Positions 1 through 6,749 of a stretch of DNA of 64,000 nt are shown here, one piece after another; the stretch's first letter is position 1; each line of letters begins with the position of its first letter. Made by a program: the position numbers and the translations under genes. Source of the stretch: an uncultured Christensenellaceae bacterium (GTDB taxonomy: Bacteria > Bacillota > Clostridia > Christensenellales > UBA3700); NCBI GenBank assembly GCA_910587685.1, contig CAJUMY010000010.1:1-64000 (forward strand). Direction: 5' to 3'. A model generated the notes under the pieces. The model ran no database searches, was not told where the DNA came from, and saw nothing but the letters and a program-made list of their open reading frames with translations.

Positions 1-2
1 AT

Positions 3-110
3 TTCATCGGTTATATCTTTGACTTCGTTCCCGACCTTCTCATAATGGCGATTATAAGTAAATTATTTCGGTGGTTATTTATTTGTGTTAAAGGGTTAAT
101 TTTGGTATAA
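3..110 (+). CDS. possible C-terminal tail of a hydrophobic protein cut by the left edge
   Basis: An open frame enters from the left edge and stops at TAA 108-110. Its 35 residues are mostly hydrophobic with a few lysines and arginines, as expected for the end of a membrane protein. Nothing upstream is visible, so no family can be named. The opposite strand also stays open for a short distance here, so the reading could be chance. Confidence 0.2.
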   Translation, partial: FIGYIFDFVPDLLIMAIISKLFRWLFICVKGLILV

Positions 111-111
111 T
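83..111 (+). promoter_or_regulatory. putative sigma-A promoter ahead of the 26-codon ORF
   Basis: A TATAAT at 106-111 lies 17 bases after a weak -35 (TTGTGT, 83-88). The small ORF at 136 starts about 25 bases downstream. Confidence 0.35.
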
Positions 112-135
112 ATAATAAAAACATTTGGGGTTATT

Positions 136-216
136 ATGCCTATAATTCATTACAAATTTGCGGACGGACATACAGAAGAAATCGAGGTAACGAAAGAAGG
201 TGCGACGATGTTTTAG
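136..216 (+). pseudogene. 26-codon ORF, probable remnant of a transposon-type small ORF
   Basis: The ORF has a G-rich ribosome site (TTTGGGG, 123-129) and ATG 136, and stops at TAG 214-216. The peptide begins MPIIHYKFADG and continues HTEEIEVTKEG. This resembles the N-terminus of small sigma-like ORFs carried on clostridial integrative elements, which normally continue for well over 100 residues. Here the frame stops after 26 codons and a terminator hairpin follows directly. I read it as a truncated relic left beside tRNA genes, a common insertion site. The family assignment is from memory of a short motif and could be wrong; a genuine short peptide is the alternative. Confidence 0.35.
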
Positions 217-240
217 CAGTTGGCAAGTACGCAAAATAAA

Positions 241-271
241 AAACCGCTTATCATCTTATAAGCGGTTTTTT
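241..271 (+). terminator. rho-independent terminator
   Basis: The stem ACCGCTTAT/ATAAGCGGT with a 6-base loop is followed by a T run. It closes the 26-codon ORF on the plus strand. The A-run on the other side lets it also end tRNA-Thr transcription on the minus strand. Confidence 0.8.
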
Positions 272-275
272 ATTT

Positions 276-351
<76 letters not shown>

Positions 352-440
352 GCATTAAATTTTGCCGATTTTCGTAACGAGAGTTCTTTACGTTATTATA
401 AAACTACGCTATGATATCGCTACTGTGATTTTATTAGTAA

Positions 441-470
441 CAAGCGTCCGACATCAAAATCGGACGCTTG
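441..470 (-). terminator. hairpin between the two tRNA genes
   Basis: An 11-bp perfect stem (CAAGCGTCCGA/TCGGACGCTTG) with an 8-base loop lies directly 3' of tRNA-Glu on the minus strand. The following minus-strand sequence is A/T-rich but has no clean U run. It may be a terminator or a processing hairpin. Confidence 0.55.
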
Positions 471-474
471 TCAG

Positions 475-549
475 TGGTGACTCCTAGGAGATTCGAACTC
501 CTGAACCCGCCGTGAGAGGGCGATGTCTTAACCACTTGACCAAGGAGCC
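475..549 (-). tRNA. tRNA-Glu (anticodon CTC)
   Basis: On the minus strand the acceptor stem GGCTCCT pairs with AGGAGTC (one G-U). The anticodon loop is CTCTCAC, giving anticodon CTC (GAG codon). The T arm carries GTTCGAATC, and the encoded CCA is at 475-477. Confidence 0.95.
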
Positions 550-1115
550 ACAATTCATTGCTTTAGTATCTTATCATAATATTGTCGCATTGTCTAGCGA
601 TTTTTGATAGATTTTTACGGAAAATTGCGGCAAAACTCGGTAGCATCAAAATAATCGTTAGAATATCATTGTAATGAGTATATAAAATATATCGGTTCAA
701 TGCGTTTCATATTTTAGCGTTAATATGATCGCTCCTATTATCGGCGTTTCGACGTTTTGTTAATGATACTAATAATTCTGTAATAGAATTTCTTTTTATT
801 ATAACAATATTAAAAAAGTCATATTATAAAGTATATGATAATCGCTATTTATTGTTAAAATACTAAAGATACTTTTTATTAATCGCAGTAAGGCGGATAA
901 ATATAAAAATTACGCTAAGCAAAATCGATGTTTTTTGAAATACTTTGCAATCGTACGGTAGGAGAGATTTGCAAGTAAAATTATATCGCTTCGGATTATT
1001 GTCGGTATATTTTGAAAATTTCAAATCAAATACAGACTCATTATGCTCTAAATGTATATCGACAAAGATATAAAGTAAAATTATCGTAAAACAATTAGAA
1101 GTTTATCAAAACGTA
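550..1115. other. AT-rich intergenic stretch without recognisable genes
   Basis: There is no open frame with a ribosome site on either strand, no long repeat and no strong hairpin. It contains promoter-like A/T words for the tRNA genes on the minus strand, but none stands out. Confidence 0.6.
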
Positions 1116-1144
1116 TTGACAGGCGAATTTTTGTATGGTAATAT
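1116..1144 (+). promoter_or_regulatory. sigma-A promoter of the sdpR-like operon
   Basis: TTGACA (1116-1121), a 17-base spacer and TAATAT (1139-1144) lie about 40 bases before the start of the ArsR-type repressor. The repressor may bind here itself, as SdpR does. Confidence 0.75.
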
Positions 1145-1185
1145 TTAGACGTAGATAAAAATGTTTTTGACAGCGCGAGGACAGG

Positions 1186-1497
1186 ATGCAGAAAACTTTC
1201 AAGGCATTAAGCGATAAGACGAGGAGAGAAATACTTGTTCTATTGAAAAACGGAGAGATGAGCGCAGGTGAGATAGAGTCGCATTTCGATATGACGTTTG
1301 CAACGGTATCGCATCATCTCAGTATACTCAAAGACGCTAATCTCGTGCAGGACGTTAAGAAAGGCAAATACATCTATTACGAACTCAACACGTCGGTATT
1401 CGACGATCTCATTGCGTTCTTTATGGGAATAAAAGACGCGAAGAACGTGAGAGACGATATAGCCGAGATAGCGGAGAGAGAAGACGAAGAAAAGTAA
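1186..1497 (+). CDS. ArsR/SdpR-family winged-helix repressor
   Basis: The 103-residue protein is almost entirely an ArsR-type winged helix. It opens with a KALSDKTRREIL helix, followed by the recognition region TFATVSHHLSILKDANLV and a wing ending GKYIYYELN. There are no cysteine metal ligands, which argues against metal sensing and for the SdpR autorepressor branch. The start ATG has GAGGACAGG directly upstream, and a good promoter precedes it. An SdpI-like protein follows 0.7 kb downstream on the same strand. In Bacillus subtilis SdpR represses sdpRI and is titrated to the membrane by toxin-bound SdpI; a similar circuit is inferred here. The C-terminus is acidic (AEREDEEK). Confidence 0.85.
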   Translation: MQKTFKALSDKTRREILVLLKNGEMSAGEIESHFDMTFATVSHHLSILKDANLVQDVKKGKYIYYELNTSVFDDLIAFFMGIKDAKNVRDDIAEIAEREDEEK

Positions 1498-1618
1498 TAT
1501 CGTGGAAAAAGTAAAAAGCTCTCTTAGCGACAGCAGATATTATGTATGAGAGTTGCATCGAAAAAATCAAAGCTATTATGTAATATGATAAAAACGTAAA
1601 TATTCGGAGGGAAATAAC

Positions 1619-2071
1619 GTGAGAAATTATATGGAGCAAAGATGTCGGAAAATTATTCTGATAGAGGGCGGTTGTTTTTTATTTATGCTTGCTTTCGGAA
1701 TAATAATGATGTGTTTATTCGGCGGTAACAGTAATACGAAATTGGCGATTACTTTGAAAATATGCGCATTTTTTATTATTATCATACCGTTTGATATTTT
1801 TGCATTTCTTGTGCCGGCGATTTACTGCTTCGTCAAACTGCGAGATGTAAAAAAGGATGAGCAGCGTATCGAACGTAGTGTAGGCGTTGTAACTAATTGG
1901 AACAGGAGTTCGTGGCGAAAAGAGTTGAGTAAGGTATTTCTCAATATTGACGGCAAAGAGTATCCCTCTTACGATTGCTTCTATTATAATGAAGCGTCGA
2001 AAATCGTAGGTAAGAGCGTGGAATATTTTATACATAACGGTAAAGTCGTCATAACGAAAGTGCTGAGCTGA
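1619..2071 (+). CDS. two-TM membrane protein of unknown function in the sdpRI-like operon
   Basis: The start is GTG 1619, placed 7 bases after GGAGGG; an in-frame ATG at 1631 is a weaker alternative. The 150-residue protein has two hydrophobic segments near residues 12-35 and 44-70. A mostly soluble C-terminal half follows, rich in charged and aromatic residues, predicted outside or inside the membrane with no clear topology. I do not recognise the family. It sits between the SdpR-like repressor and the SdpI-like protein on the same strand. B. subtilis has no gene in that position, so it may be an accessory immunity or sensing component. Codon use is more AT-rich than in the next genes. Confidence 0.6.
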   Translation: MRNYMEQRCRKIILIEGGCFLFMLAFGIIMMCLFGGNSNTKLAITLKICAFFIIIIPFDIFAFLVPAIYCFVKLRDVKKDEQRIERSVGVVTNWNRSSWRKELSKVFLNIDGKEYPSYDCFYYNEASKIVGKSVEYFIHNGKVVITKVLS

Positions 2072-2224
2072 TATTTGCATCGACATGATTTAGTTGTAAT
2101 TTAAGTTTTGCGAATGATCGTATTGCAGTTGACATTGTGAGAATAAAGAAAGTTTAGGTCAAACAAAAACCTAATAGCGGTTGTGAAGAATAGTTTTGGT
2201 GAAAAGGAGAGAAGTAGGTAGGTT

Positions 2225-2920
2225 ATGGAAGCAAGGACGTTAAGCGGAAGGGCGAGGATCGCGACGATCATTGCCGTGTGGGTCACGGTAGCCCTTGATT
2301 TTGCTATCGCGGGTATCGCGTACGCGCTTTTGCCCGATAAGATTCCGAATTTGTGGACGATAAACGGAGCGGTGAATGAATTGGTGGATAAGAACATAAC
2401 GGTGTTCATACTGCCGATAGCGGCGTTCGTCAGTCAGTGCGCGTTGGCGGTTTTGCCGCATATCGACCCGAATAAAGGCAATTACGCGAGATTCGAAAAA
2501 TCGTATATGACGCTTAGGGCGTTCATATCGGGTATGATACTGACGCTCGTTATCATGCACATGATAAGGCTGAAGTTCTACGAATACGGGATATCGTATT
2601 CGATATTCAAATTGGTCATCGCTTTGTACATAGTGCTTATCGGCAACTTGCTTCCGAAAATCAAGCGTAACTATTTCATAGGACTGACCAATCCGTGGAG
2701 CGTGGCGAGCGAAAAGGTTTGGTTCTTGACGCACCGTTTCGGCGGACGGTATTTCATAGGTATAGGAGCGATGCTTGCGATCCTTTCGTTCTTCGAACCT
2801 ATCGCTGTGAATATCGTATATTGGTGTCTTATCGTGACGCTGTTTGCCGTTCCGACGGTATATTCTTTCGAAAAATATTACGTGAGAATAAAGAAGAAAA
2901 ATAACGACAGGGAGGTGTGA
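2225..2920 (+). CDS. SdpI-family immunity/signalling membrane protein
   Basis: The 231-residue polytopic membrane protein starts at ATG 2225 after an AGGTAGGTT ribosome site. It has about six hydrophobic helices. The N-terminal half carries the DUF1648-like segment ending ALLPDKIPNLWTING. The C-terminal half has the SdpI hallmark LPKIKRNYFIGLTNPW followed by SEKVWFLTHRFGG. SdpI in Bacillus protects against the SDP toxin and recruits SdpR to the membrane; many homologues are orphan immunity proteins. No sdpC-like toxin precursor is visible in this window. The next gene (NfeD) begins 3 bases after the stop, so the two are likely co-transcribed. Confidence 0.88.
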   Translation: MEARTLSGRARIATIIAVWVTVALDFAIAGIAYALLPDKIPNLWTINGAVNELVDKNITVFILPIAAFVSQCALAVLPHIDPNKGNYARFEKSYMTLRAFISGMILTLVIMHMIRLKFYEYGISYSIFKLVIALYIVLIGNLLPKIKRNYFIGLTNPWSVASEKVWFLTHRFGGRYFIGIGAMLAILSFFEPIAVNIVYWCLIVTLFAVPTVYSFEKYYVRIKKKNNDREV

Positions 2921-2922
2921 CT

Positions 2923-3513
2923 ATGACGTTTTGGCAAGAGTTTGCATTGGTATTTACAGGTATGGGAGTGATCCCTGCGATATGTCTTATAATTGGAATA
3001 GGTCTTGTGATCACGGAGATGTTCATTCCGGGGTTCGGGGTGTGCGGGATATCGGGAACTATTCTTATAATAGCCGGTATCGCTATCCGCGTTGCATATG
3101 CGGGCGAAGGAAATCCCGTTATACAGTTCTTCGTTTTGCTGTTTTTGGTGCTTGCCGCGCTTGGCATAGGATTTATGATAATGTTGCGATCAGTAAAAAA
3201 AGGATTGCTTTCCCGAACGCCGATAGTAGAGAACGAAACGGCGGTCCCGACGGGTATTACGGCGGGAACCGAGGACTATTCGTCGCTCGTCGGCAAAGTC
3301 GGCATTACTATAACGACTCTTCGTCCCATGGGTATGGTGTCTATCGAAGGCAAAACTTACGATGCGACGGCGCTATACGAGTTCATACGCAAAGACGAAT
3401 TGATAAAAGTAGATAGTGTCGAAGGCGGAAAGATAGTCGTTCGGAGAAAGGAGACGGAGCCGTCTAAGGAAACCGATAAGACGGATGAACACTCAAGTAT
3501 ATCGGAGAAATAA
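2923..3513 (+). CDS. NfeD-like membrane protein, partner of FloA
   Basis: I chose ATG 2923, seven bases after GGGAGG, over GTG 2917, which touches the ribosome site. The 196-residue product has a short N-terminus, three to four hydrophobic helices (near 8-30, 37-57, 65-90) and a C-terminal OB-fold-like soluble domain of about 80 residues. That domain contains LVGKVGITITTLRPMGMVSIEGKTYDA-type strands, typical of short NfeD proteins. It ends in a charged tail. In Firmicutes NfeD is nearly always paired with the flotillin FloA, and here floA follows 140 bases downstream. The pair is thought to organise fluid membrane domains. Confidence 0.88.
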   Translation: MTFWQEFALVFTGMGVIPAICLIIGIGLVITEMFIPGFGVCGISGTILIIAGIAIRVAYAGEGNPVIQFFVLLFLVLAALGIGFMIMLRSVKKGLLSRTPIVENETAVPTGITAGTEDYSSLVGKVGITITTLRPMGMVSIEGKTYDATALYEFIRKDELIKVDSVEGGKIVVRRKETEPSKETDKTDEHSSISEK

Positions 3514-3653
3514 CTTTTCATATATAATTAAATAAAGATATTGCTGATACCGAAATGGTTTCAAAGAATCGGTATTGAGCGATAGAAAATCAAAACATGG
3601 TTATATGTACGTCAAAAACGTATATAACATATAAAAATTTGGAGGTAAAGGAT

Positions 3654-4694
3654 ATGTTTATGAATATGGCTACTGCGCTTGCCGACGTGTACGAGGCTAT
3701 GTCGCCCGACGTCGGAGCGATCATCGGCATTACTGTCGGAGTCATAATTGCGGTAATTATTATTATCGCGCTCTTTGTATTGCTGCCTGTTGCGACGTGG
3801 TTCAGAGCGCTCGTATCGGGAGCAAAGGTTTCTATGGCGAGACTTGTAGGTATGAAGCTTCGTAGAAACAGTATGAAAATGATAGTAGAGGCGTATATCA
3901 GCGCTAAAAAAGCGGGACTCGACATAGCTATTGATTCTCTTGAGACGCACGCGATGGCGGGAGGCGACGTCAATAAGGTCGTTTACGCGCTCATTTCGGC
4001 GCACAGCGCAAATATTACGCTCACGCTCGATACGGCTAAGGCGATAGACCTTGCGGGACGAGACGTATTCAACGCCGTTAAAGTGTCCGTCAATCCCAAA
4101 GTTATCGAAACTCCGATAATAGCGGCGGTAGCGAAGGACGGTATCGAGCTTAGAGTAAAGGCGAGAGTTACCGTAAGAGCTAATATCGCAAGACTTATCG
4201 GCGGAGCGGGAGAAGAGACGATAATCGCGAGAGTCGGCGAGGGCATAGTTACTACGGTCGGTTCGTCGGAGACGCACAAGGAAGTTATCGAAAATCCCGA
4301 CAGAATATCTAAGACCGTGCTTGATAAAGGTCTTGACGCAGGAACTGCATTCGAGATACTCTCTATCGATATTGCGGACGTTGACGTCGGCAGAAATATC
4401 GGCGCTCAGCTCCAGATGGATCAGGCGGAAGCCGATAAGAGAATCGCGGAAGCGCAGGCTGAAGAGAGAAGAGCTATGGCTGTTGCTCTAGAGCAGGAGA
4501 TGAAAGCTAAGACGCAGGAAATGAAGGCGCTCGTTATAAAAGCCGAAGCCGAAGTTCCGATGGCTATGGCAGAAGCGCTCAGAAGCGGAAAGATGGGCGT
4601 TATGGACTACTACAATATGCAGAACGTCGTTGCCGATACGAACATGAGAAACAATCTCGCAGGCGACGTTCCTACCGATAAAAACAATAAGTAA
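3654..4694 (+). CDS. floA: flotillin-like protein FloA
   Basis: The start ATG 3654 follows GGAGGTAAAGGAT closely; longer readings have no ribosome site. The 346-residue protein has an N-terminal membrane hairpin (about residues 22-50), a PHB/SPFH domain with AKVSMARLVGMKLRR near its start, and a long C-terminal helix. That helix contains the flotillin EA/AE repeats (QAEADKRIAEAQAEERRA, around 260-290) and ends with GKMGVMDYY. Length and motif order match Bacillus FloA (about 330 residues). It acts as a membrane scaffold that oligomerises in foci and affects membrane fluidity, secretion and signalling. Its neighbours NfeD and a small anchored protein form the usual operon. Confidence 0.95.
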   Translation: MFMNMATALADVYEAMSPDVGAIIGITVGVIIAVIIIIALFVLLPVATWFRALVSGAKVSMARLVGMKLRRNSMKMIVEAYISAKKAGLDIAIDSLETHAMAGGDVNKVVYALISAHSANITLTLDTAKAIDLAGRDVFNAVKVSVNPKVIETPIIAAVAKDGIELRVKARVTVRANIARLIGGAGEETIIARVGEGIVTTVGSSETHKEVIENPDRISKTVLDKGLDAGTAFEILSIDIADVDVGRNIGAQLQMDQAEADKRIAEAQAEERRAMAVALEQEMKAKTQEMKALVIKAEAEVPMAMAEALRSGKMGVMDYYNMQNVVADTNMRNNLAGDVPTDKNNK

Positions 4695-4748
4695 TATCGG
4701 GTGAGTAGCTATCCGTTGTTGATATAACGGGAAACGAACTCCTTTATG

Positions 4749-4772
4749 CGGCTGTCTGCTGGGAGGCAGGCA
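4749..4772 (+). promoter_or_regulatory. stem-loop just upstream of the gene at 4799
   Basis: GCTGTCTGC pairs with GCAGGCAGC (one G-U) around a short loop, about 15 bases before an AGGAGG-type ribosome site. No T run follows. It may be a translational or processing hairpin between floA and the next gene. Confidence 0.4.
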
Positions 4773-4798
4773 GCTTAAAAGGAGATAGGAGGCGAAAG

Positions 4799-5395
4799 AT
4801 GGAATTTTTTCCGATTTTAATCATTCTTATGATCGTGATAAGCGTCGGAGCTTCCGTTGCTACGCAAGCGCGTAAGAATAAGGCAAAACAAAGTGGCAGA
4901 AGCAGCGAAATTTCCGATAGCAAACCGGAGATGACGACAGGATACAATACGCAGAGGAGAGAGGCAGATCCGTTTTTCGATAACAGCGGTAAAACGAACC
5001 GCGCGTTAAACGAGAATAAAAAAATCGCCGTTGAAAAGCGTAACAATCAGGGAAACGCCGCAAAGGAAAGAGCGAACGGTTTCGGCGCGTCGATCGCCGG
5101 TGAAAATACGGCGCTCGGTACGCTCAAAGACTATAAACCGATAACTTCTAACATCAAAACTCACGCTCATATAGGACGCGAGGAAAAGAATATCCCGACC
5201 GAGGAAAGCATGGGCAAGATATCTGATCTTCAGGGATGCGGAGAACATTACTATTCGAGGTTTGTGTCGGATACTTCTTCTAAAGCTACGCAAAGAGACG
5301 ACGAAGCGGTGAAGAATTCGTTAAAGACCGCGATAGTGCTCGGAGAAGTTATCAATAAACCGGCGTTCAAAAGGAAGGACGGCAAGATAAGATAA
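4799..5395 (+). CDS. small N-terminally anchored hydrophilic protein downstream of floA
   Basis: The 198-residue protein starts at ATG 4799 behind GGAGGCGAAAG. One hydrophobic helix (about residues 3-21) is followed by a long, charged, low-complexity region rich in Lys, Asn, Glu and Ser. There is no recognised domain; a short C-terminal segment (TAIVLGEVINKPAFKRK) looks more conserved. In Clostridia similar short anchored proteins sit beside floA, where they may be clients or adaptors of the flotillin scaffold. That role is inferred from position only. A strong terminator follows at 5432, closing the operon. Confidence 0.6.
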   Translation: MEFFPILIILMIVISVGASVATQARKNKAKQSGRSSEISDSKPEMTTGYNTQRREADPFFDNSGKTNRALNENKKIAVEKRNNQGNAAKERANGFGASIAGENTALGTLKDYKPITSNIKTHAHIGREEKNIPTEESMGKISDLQGCGEHYYSRFVSDTSSKATQRDDEAVKNSLKTAIVLGEVINKPAFKRKDGKIR

Positions 5396-5431
5396 AATAA
5401 TTTTGTTTTATGTAAAAGTATATATTTTGTA

Positions 5432-5467
5432 ATATGCATCGAAATTAGTTGTCGATGCATATTTTTT
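5432..5467 (+). terminator. terminator of the NfeD-FloA operon
   Basis: The perfect 11-bp stem ATATGCATCGA/TCGATGCATAT is followed by TTTTT. Confidence 0.85.
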
Positions 5468-5506
5468 ATGTAAAATTCTAGAAAATAATAGTGACATTTT
5501 TATATA

Positions 5507-5535
5507 TTGATGTTATACTCAAAATATAATATAAT
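5507..5535 (+). promoter_or_regulatory. sigma-A promoter of the secreted-protein gene
   Basis: TTGATG, a 17-base spacer and a perfect TATAAT (5530-5535) lie 23 bases before ATG 5558. Confidence 0.7.
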
Positions 5536-5557
5536 TTGTGAATTGGGTAGGTGAATT

Positions 5558-6526
5558 ATGAAAAAGATGTATTTAATTAACAAAAAGATGCTTATTCCTA
5601 TGTTTTTGATGATAGCATTTATTATTATTTGGATATTTTTGCCTATAATAACTTATGCTGAAGAAGGATTTCCGGTTAATGTTGATGAAACATGGACTTT
5701 TGTAGGTAGGAGTATTGATAAATCATTCGATCCTTGTAATATAGAAAATCAATATCCGCATGAAAATTATGAAGATAACGTTCACGAAAAGCCTCGATTT
5801 TCTTTTAATAATTACTTTTTTACAAAAGAATGTAACGGAGATATGTTTGTAGCCGTTGTCAGTCAGATGTATATGGATCCAAATTATTTACCTGAAAATC
5901 ATCCTAACGATACGATGCGGTCGCAAAGGTGTCATGTGAAATCAGGTATTACAAAAGCTGAGATGAAGAAGGGATTATTCGGTGTAAAAAAATATACGGA
6001 TCTGAAAACAACCGGAGGATATTTTACCTATGCTTCGCCTAAAACCACCGGCATAAGTACGTCTGTCAGCGTTGGAGGACAAGTTGGAGGAGGAATTACG
6101 GGATCTGGATCTGCTTTGGGATTTAGCGGTGATATCGGCATCAACGGTTCTTTCTCAACTGCAACCGTAAGGGATAATCCGGCTTTATCGACATATTGGA
6201 AATTTTATTATGATAGCGCAAATAAGATCAATGGCATTGACATACAGTACGAATATTATGACCCTTCATATAACAAAAATTTTTTTGCGTCAAATGTGAC
6301 GGATTTATTATACATAGCTATATATAGATGCGCTAATAAAGAAGACTATATATGTATTACTATGGAATATCAGCCGGAGTTCTTTTTTGATAGACCTATA
6401 CTAACTAATATAAGAGTATGGGGACATAATAGATACAAATATTACATTAATCCTTCAACCGGAGATTTTAATGCGGCTATTTTATTTGGCGAAGACTCTG
6501 ATAAATTGAATAGTCTTACGAACTAG
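5558..6526 (+). CDS. secreted protein of unknown function with a glycine-rich alternating segment
   Basis: The 322-residue product has a strong signal peptide (Lys-rich start, long hydrophobic core at about 11-31, likely cleavage after TYA at residue 34). The mature protein is polar with many Tyr, Asn and Phe. Residues 165-204 form a striking run in which Gly/Ser/Thr alternate with Val/Ile/Leu/Phe (for example STSVSVGGQVGGG, then GFSGDIGINGS). Such a pattern suits an amphipathic beta-hairpin, as in pore-forming toxins of the aerolysin type; this is inference. Six cysteines are spread through the mature part. The gene is clearly more AT-rich than its neighbours, has its own promoter, and is followed by two ABC ATPase-permease genes. 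I recognise no family. Confidence 0.6.
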   Translation: MKKMYLINKKMLIPMFLMIAFIIIWIFLPIITYAEEGFPVNVDETWTFVGRSIDKSFDPCNIENQYPHENYEDNVHEKPRFSFNNYFFTKECNGDMFVAVVSQMYMDPNYLPENHPNDTMRSQRCHVKSGITKAEMKKGLFGVKKYTDLKTTGGYFTYASPKTTGISTSVSVGGQVGGGITGSGSALGFSGDIGINGSFSTATVRDNPALSTYWKFYYDSANKINGIDIQYEYYDPSYNKNFFASNVTDLLYIAIYRCANKEDYICITMEYQPEFFFDRPILTNIRVWGHNRYKYYINPSTGDFNAAILFGEDSDKLNSLTN

Positions 6527-6559
6527 TATATAGTTTATAAAAAATTTGTAACTCGGATA

Positions 6560-6588
6560 TTGATTTAATTTTTTTGTGGGTGTATAAT
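6560..6588 (+). promoter_or_regulatory. sigma-A promoter of the ABC transporter pair
   Basis: TTGATT, a 17-base spacer and a perfect TATAAT (6583-6588) occur about 160 bases before ATG 6750. Confidence 0.65.
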
Positions 6589-6749
6589 TAAGACATAATA
6601 TTTTTATTTTAATATTTGACAAAGCGTAGTTAAAGAGTAAATCAAAGATTTTGAAATAGAAATTTTTATACAATAGGTTACACGATATTAAATCGCAAGT
6701 TAGAAAAATACAAGTAAAATAAAGCGTTATACAAGGCGGGAGATCATAT

